8,369 nt of DNA from Desulfitobacterium sp. (lineage in GTDB: Bacteria > Bacillota > Desulfitobacteriia > Desulfitobacteriales > Desulfitobacteriaceae), in contig JAAZLD010000066.1 of assembly GCA_012799495.1 (NCBI GenBank), forward strand, positions 1-8,369, in the 5' to 3' direction. Under the pieces are notes generated by a model. It was not told the DNA's origin. It did no database searches and worked only from the letters and a program-made list of their open reading frames with translations. Numbering within the stretch: position 1 is the stretch's first letter; each line of letters begins with the position of its first letter. The translations under genes and the position numbers were made by a program. Shown piece after piece: positions 5,310 through 8,369 of this stretch.

Positions 5310-7748
5310 ATGAATTTGAGTTTTGAGGAAAGAGCGCCAAAGACATGGCCAAAAGTCAATTTAACACCTAACGCACGGGTAATATTGGAGAAACGTTATC
5401 TAAGACAGGAAAATTCAAAAGTAGTGGAAACACCTGAGGATATGTTTTATCGTGTAGCTTCAGTTGTTGCCTTGGTGGAGGAAGAGTATGGTAAAGGTAA
5501 GAAAGAAATCAAAGAGCTAACTAGAGCTTTTTACGATATGATGGCGAACTTGGAATTCATGCCTAACTCGCCTACTCTAATGAATGCGGGCCGAGATCTA
5601 GGCCAACTGAGTGCCTGTTTCGTGTTGCCTGTTGAAGATAGTATGGAAGATATTTTTGATGCCATTAAAAATGCGGCAATTATTCATAAATCCGGTGGAG
5701 GGACTGGCTTTAGCTTCTCACGCCTTCGCTCTAAAAACAGCACCGTTCGCTCTACAGGTGGAGTAGCATCTGGTCCTGTATCCTTTATGAAGGTTTTTAA
5801 TGCCGCCACGGAAGCGGTGAAACAAGGTGGAACTCGCCGTGGAGCCAATATGGGAATTTTAAGGGTAGATCATCCTGATATATTAGAATTTATAACTTGT
5901 AAAGAAGATAATGATGAGATTACTAACTTTAATATTTCTGTAGGGATTACAGAAGAGTTCATGAAAGCTGTTGAAAATAAGGGGCATTATGAGCTAGTAG
6001 ATCCTCACACAAAAAAGGTAACAGGTAAGTTATTTGCTCCTGATGTTTTTGATATGATTGTAGACCATGCTTGGCGCAACGGAGAACCGGGGATCATCTT
6101 CCTCGATCGCTTAAATAAGGATAATCCTACTCCCCTTTTAGGTGAGATCGAAGCTACTAACCCCTGTGGGGAGCAACCTCTATTACCTAACGAGGCCTGT
6201 AATTTAGGTTCAATCAATCTAAAGTTAATGGTTACTGGGAAAAATGGTAAGATGGTTATTGACTGGGAACGGTTAAGTCGGATTACTCGTTTGGCTACTC
6301 GTTTTCTAGATGATGTTATTGACGCTAACGTCTATCCTCTTCCTGCTATTGAAGAAATGGTTAAGGGTAATCGCAAAGTAGGTTTGGGGGTCATGGGCTT
6401 TGCTGATATGTTGATCCTTCTGCAAACCTCTTACGCCTCTGAGGATGCTGTAAATTATGCAGAAAAGGTTATGAAATTTATCCAGACTGAGGCCCGTCTA
6501 GAGTCTCAACGCTTAGCTGAAGAACGGGGAACCTTCCCTAATTATAAAGGCTCTATTTACGATGGGGTTCGACCTTTGCGTAATGCTACTCTTACTACAA
6601 TTGCTCCTACGGGGACTATTTCTATGATTTGTGGTGCATCTAGTGGAGTAGAGCCTCTCTTTGCGGTAGCTTATACTAAGACTGTAATGGATGGTACTTC
6701 CTTAGTAGAAGTTAACCCCATCTTTCAGAGTTATGCTGAAGAATATGGATTTAATTCCCCTGAATTAATGAAGAAAATAGCCGAAAAAGGTACAGTCTTA
6801 GGTTTTTCCGAAATACCTAATTGGGTTCAAGAGGTTTTTATTACAGCTCAAGAGATTGAACCAGAGTGGCATATACGGATCCAGGCGGCCTTCCAAAAGT
6901 ACACCGATAATGCTGTTTCGAAAACCATCAACTTCGCTAATAAAGCAACTCGAGATGATATAAGAAAAGCTTATCTATTAGCATATGAATTGAATTGTAA
7001 AGGCCTGACAGTTTATCGGGATGGAAGCCGGGAAGAACAAGTTCTTTCCACTGGTATTAAGGAAAAGAAAGAAACTACGTCAATGGGACAAGCTTCCTCT
7101 TCTGAACAGAAAAGCGACGATGATGTAATAGCTCCTAAGGTTCCTTTCATTCCAGAAGTTAACACTGTATTACCTCGACCCCGTCCCACTACAACTACTG
7201 GGGTTACAGAGCGGATTAGGATCGGATGTGGCAATCTTTATGTTAGTGTTATGGCCGATGAAAAAGGAATTTGTGAAATCTTCACTAATACTGGACGGGC
7301 TGGAGGTTGCGCATCTCAATCAGAGGCAACTGCTCGTTTGATTTCTATAGCATTACGTTCTGGAATTTCTGTAGATGCTATTGTCGAACAGATGAAAGGT
7401 ATCCGGTGTCCCGCTTGTATTCGTAGAGAAGGTGTTAATGTAACTTCTTGTCCTGATGCTATTGCCAGGGTAATAAAGGAGCATATGGAACTTAGCAATG
7501 GGGTTAGCAATGGGGTTTGTAATGGTGTTGATAATAATAAGGATAAGAAAAGGGATTCCGAACCCCAAAAGCCCTCTACATCTTATGAAGAAAAACCTGT
7601 TCAAACTAGAAGTGCTACTATTACAGGAAATGTTAAGGCCAAAACACTTATTGCTGATGCAAATGCCTGTCCTGAATGCGGAATGGCCATTAGCCACGAA
7701 AGTGGATGTGTTGTCTGTATTCACTGCGGGTACTCTAAATGTGGATAA
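5310..7748 (+). CDS. nrdJ: Adenosylcobalamin-dependent (class II) ribonucleotide reductase
   Basis: An 812-residue cytoplasmic enzyme that makes deoxyribonucleotides using a B12-generated radical, without oxygen. Numbering is from ATG 5310; TTG 5304 would add two residues but leaves no gap after the weak GAGAGAAAG site. There is no N-terminal ATP cone. The catalytic barrel (about 80-575) has MPNSPTLMNAG (84-94), redox Cys103, GGGTGFSFSRLR (129-140), and NPCGE with Asn284, thiyl Cys286 and Glu288. Redox partner Cys297 lies in NEACNLGS, 11 residues on, as in Thermotoga NrdJ. A Ser/Thr/Pro linker (about 575-630) precedes a TSCPD domain (about 632-725; CPAC at 700-703, TSCPD at 712-716). After a second linker a zinc-ribbon-like tail ends in CPEC (787-790) and CVVCIHCGYSKCG (800-812), expected to relay electrons from thioredoxin. 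NrdR boxes upstream of the operon imply dATP-linked repression. No cobalamin riboswitch is seen. Confidence 0.95.
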   Translation: MNLSFEERAPKTWPKVNLTPNARVILEKRYLRQENSKVVETPEDMFYRVASVVALVEEEYGKGKKEIKELTRAFYDMMANLEFMPNSPTLMNAGRDLGQLSACFVLPVEDSMEDIFDAIKNAAIIHKSGGGTGFSFSRLRSKNSTVRSTGGVASGPVSFMKVFNAATEAVKQGGTRRGANMGILRVDHPDILEFITCKEDNDEITNFNISVGITEEFMKAVENKGHYELVDPHTKKVTGKLFAPDVFDMIVDHAWRNGEPGIIFLDRLNKDNPTPLLGEIEATNPCGEQPLLPNEACNLGSINLKLMVTGKNGKMVIDWERLSRITRLATRFLDDVIDANVYPLPAIEEMVKGNRKVGLGVMGFADMLILLQTSYASEDAVNYAEKVMKFIQTEARLESQRLAEERGTFPNYKGSIYDGVRPLRNATLTTIAPTGTISMICGASSGVEPLFAVAYTKTVMDGTSLVEVNPIFQSYAEEYGFNSPELMKKIAEKGTVLGFSEIPNWVQEVFITAQEIEPEWHIRIQAAFQKYTDNAVSKTINFANKATRDDIRKAYLLAYELNCKGLTVYRDGSREEQVLSTGIKEKKETTSMGQASSSEQKSDDDVIAPKVPFIPEVNTVLPRPRPTTTTGVTERIRIGCGNLYVSVMADEKGICEIFTNTGRAGGCASQSEATARLISIALRSGISVDAIVEQMKGIRCPACIRREGVNVTSCPDAIARVIKEHMELSNGVSNGVCNGVDNNKDKKRDSEPQKPSTSYEEKPVQTRSATITGNVKAKTLIADANACPECGMAISHESGCVVCIHCGYSKCG
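7494..7529 (+). repeat. 12-bp tandem repeat inside nrdJ
   Basis: Two perfect copies of AGCAATGGGGTT and one diverged copy (TGTAATGGTGTT) encode SNGV-SNGV-CNGV in the linker between the TSCPD domain and the C-terminal zinc-ribbon tail. The repeat unit is a multiple of three, so copy-number change keeps the frame. Confidence 0.85.
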
Positions 7749-7762
7749 TTGGGATTAAAAAT

Positions 7763-7805
7763 AGACCAACTGTGAGCCTTAAGGGCTTTCAGTTGGTCTT
7801 TCTTG
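7763..7805 (+). terminator. Bidirectional terminator between nrdJ and the convergent gene
   Basis: A hairpin 14 nt after the nrdJ stop has a 10-bp outer stem (7763-7772 with 7790-7799), an inner AGCC/GGCT stem and a T-rich tail on the plus strand. Read on the minus strand the same stem is followed by TATTTTTAA, so it can also end transcripts of the convergent gene at 7853-8369. Confidence 0.85.
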
Positions 7806-7852
7806 TCAGGATTGATTCTCAGTAAGCATGAGGTTTAGTAGGTGTTATTAAG

Positions 7853-8369
7853 TTATATTTTTTTGAGTAAAAGTAAAGCACTAGTAGTAGGTTCCTCTTT
7901 GCCTTCGGCATGAAACTCAATGCTAAATTCCCCAAAGTTATAATACATTGTATAGCCATCCTCAGAATTAGCCTCTGACTCAGGTTTTTGCTCCCAGTCA
8001 AGATCTTTTCCTAAGCGGTCTGGGAGTCCTAGTACTTCGATAATTTCGTCAAAGGTATCTCCTATTTTGACCCCGAGAATTTCCTGGGAGCCTTTCAGGA
8101 GAATGTCTGTGGCGATATTTTTGTAGTTAAAATGGATTTCCATATCTTCAAGGGAGATTTTAGTTACTTCATAACTATTGCCATATTCACCTTCTAATAC
8201 TTCCGTCTCAGGTGCTTGCTTGGTGATTTTTTCAACTTCAACCAGCTCTTTTCCTAATAAGCTCAAGGTAGGATGATTTTCCCCTAAGACTTTTATGATA
8301 GCTTGTTTGGCTTCTTCCAAGGTAGGATAAGGGTTTTCATTAGCAATATAGGTGCCCCAAGTAATTTCA
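7853..8369 (-). CDS. Unknown protein, 5'-truncated by the window edge
   Basis: The frame is open from the right edge to TAA at 7853, giving the last 171 residues; the true start is outside the window. A TTG at 8320 could be mistaken for a start, but the frame continues upstream with EITWGTYIANENPYPT. The visible part is acidic and soluble. Residues about 17-40 form a helix-like segment (EEAKQAIIKVLGE). Near the middle, GVKIGDTFDEIIEVLGLPDR resembles the GxTxxEVxxxLGxPD pattern of small extracytoplasmic domains such as BamE/SmpA and DUF4309, an impression and not an assignment. The C-terminus has YTMYYNFGEFSIEFHAEG, likely beta-strands. No Cys is present. It may be a secreted or lipoprotein whose signal peptide lies outside. 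It converges on nrdJ and shares its terminator. Confidence 0.75.
   Translation of the reverse strand, partial: EITWGTYIANENPYPTLEEAKQAIIKVLGENHPTLSLLGKELVEVEKITKQAPETEVLEGEYGNSYEVTKISLEDMEIHFNYKNIATDILLKGSQEILGVKIGDTFDEIIEVLGLPDRLGKDLDWEQKPESEANSEDGYTMYYNFGEFSIEFHAEGKEEPTTSALLLLKKI

Noticed and set aside
7353..7724. A 123-codon open frame on the minus strand inside nrdJ
   Set aside because: It mirrors the TSCPD domain and C-terminal zinc-ribbon region of nrdJ. Its Asn/Ile/Thr runs come from the repeat and AT-rich linker on the other strand.

Overview
The window looks like ordinary chromosome of a low-GC, Gram-positive anaerobe, most likely a clostridial Firmicute, possibly Peptococcaceae-like (inference). 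Supporting signs are the Firmicute-type 5S rRNA, AT-rich DNA with strong GGAGG-type ribosome binding sites, a DUF2680 secreted protein, a membrane polyferredoxin of the NapH/NosR type, and an oxygen-independent, B12-dependent class II ribonucleotide reductase paired with NrdR.

Layout. Positions 7-161 (+) are the end of an rRNA operon: 5S rRNA and its terminator. Positions 188-2865 (-) are a three-gene unit transcribed toward the rRNA: an OmpR/PhoB-type response regulator, a histidine kinase overlapping it by 4 nt, and after a 93-nt gap a small secreted DUF2680 protein. The gap holds three direct repeats with 11-bp period just upstream of a TATAAT box, so the last gene probably has its own promoter activated by the regulator. 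The kinase sensor loop is very rich in Gly, Met and His. The secreted protein has an LTPEQ motif and a Gly/Tyr/Cys tail. Together they suggest a metal- or envelope-stress-responsive system, whose signal is unknown.

Positions 2866-3111 are a divergent promoter region. It contains a perfect TGTGA-N6-TCACA (CRP/FNR-type) palindrome placed about 41.5 bp before the predicted start of the rightward transcript. That transcript encodes an integral membrane protein with two CxxxCP motifs and two [4Fe-4S] ferredoxin motifs (3112-4122), ending in a hairpin terminator. A convergent 47-50-residue, very hydrophilic protein lies at 4184-4336 (-). Positions 4340-4640 hold no intact gene of normal size, only a possible frameshifted remnant and some short repeats.

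Positions 4645-7748 (+) are a deoxynucleotide synthesis unit: a promoter carrying two NrdR boxes 32 bp apart, nrdR starting at a TTG codon, and the class II ribonucleotide reductase nrdJ. It ends in a terminator that also serves the convergent, 5'-truncated gene at 7853-8369 (-), of unknown function.

I see no mobile element, CRISPR array, tRNA or prophage. The most interesting parts are the regulatory layouts: the 11-bp repeat array, the CRP/FNR class II promoter and the self-regulated NrdR promoter. The unexplained small genes come next.
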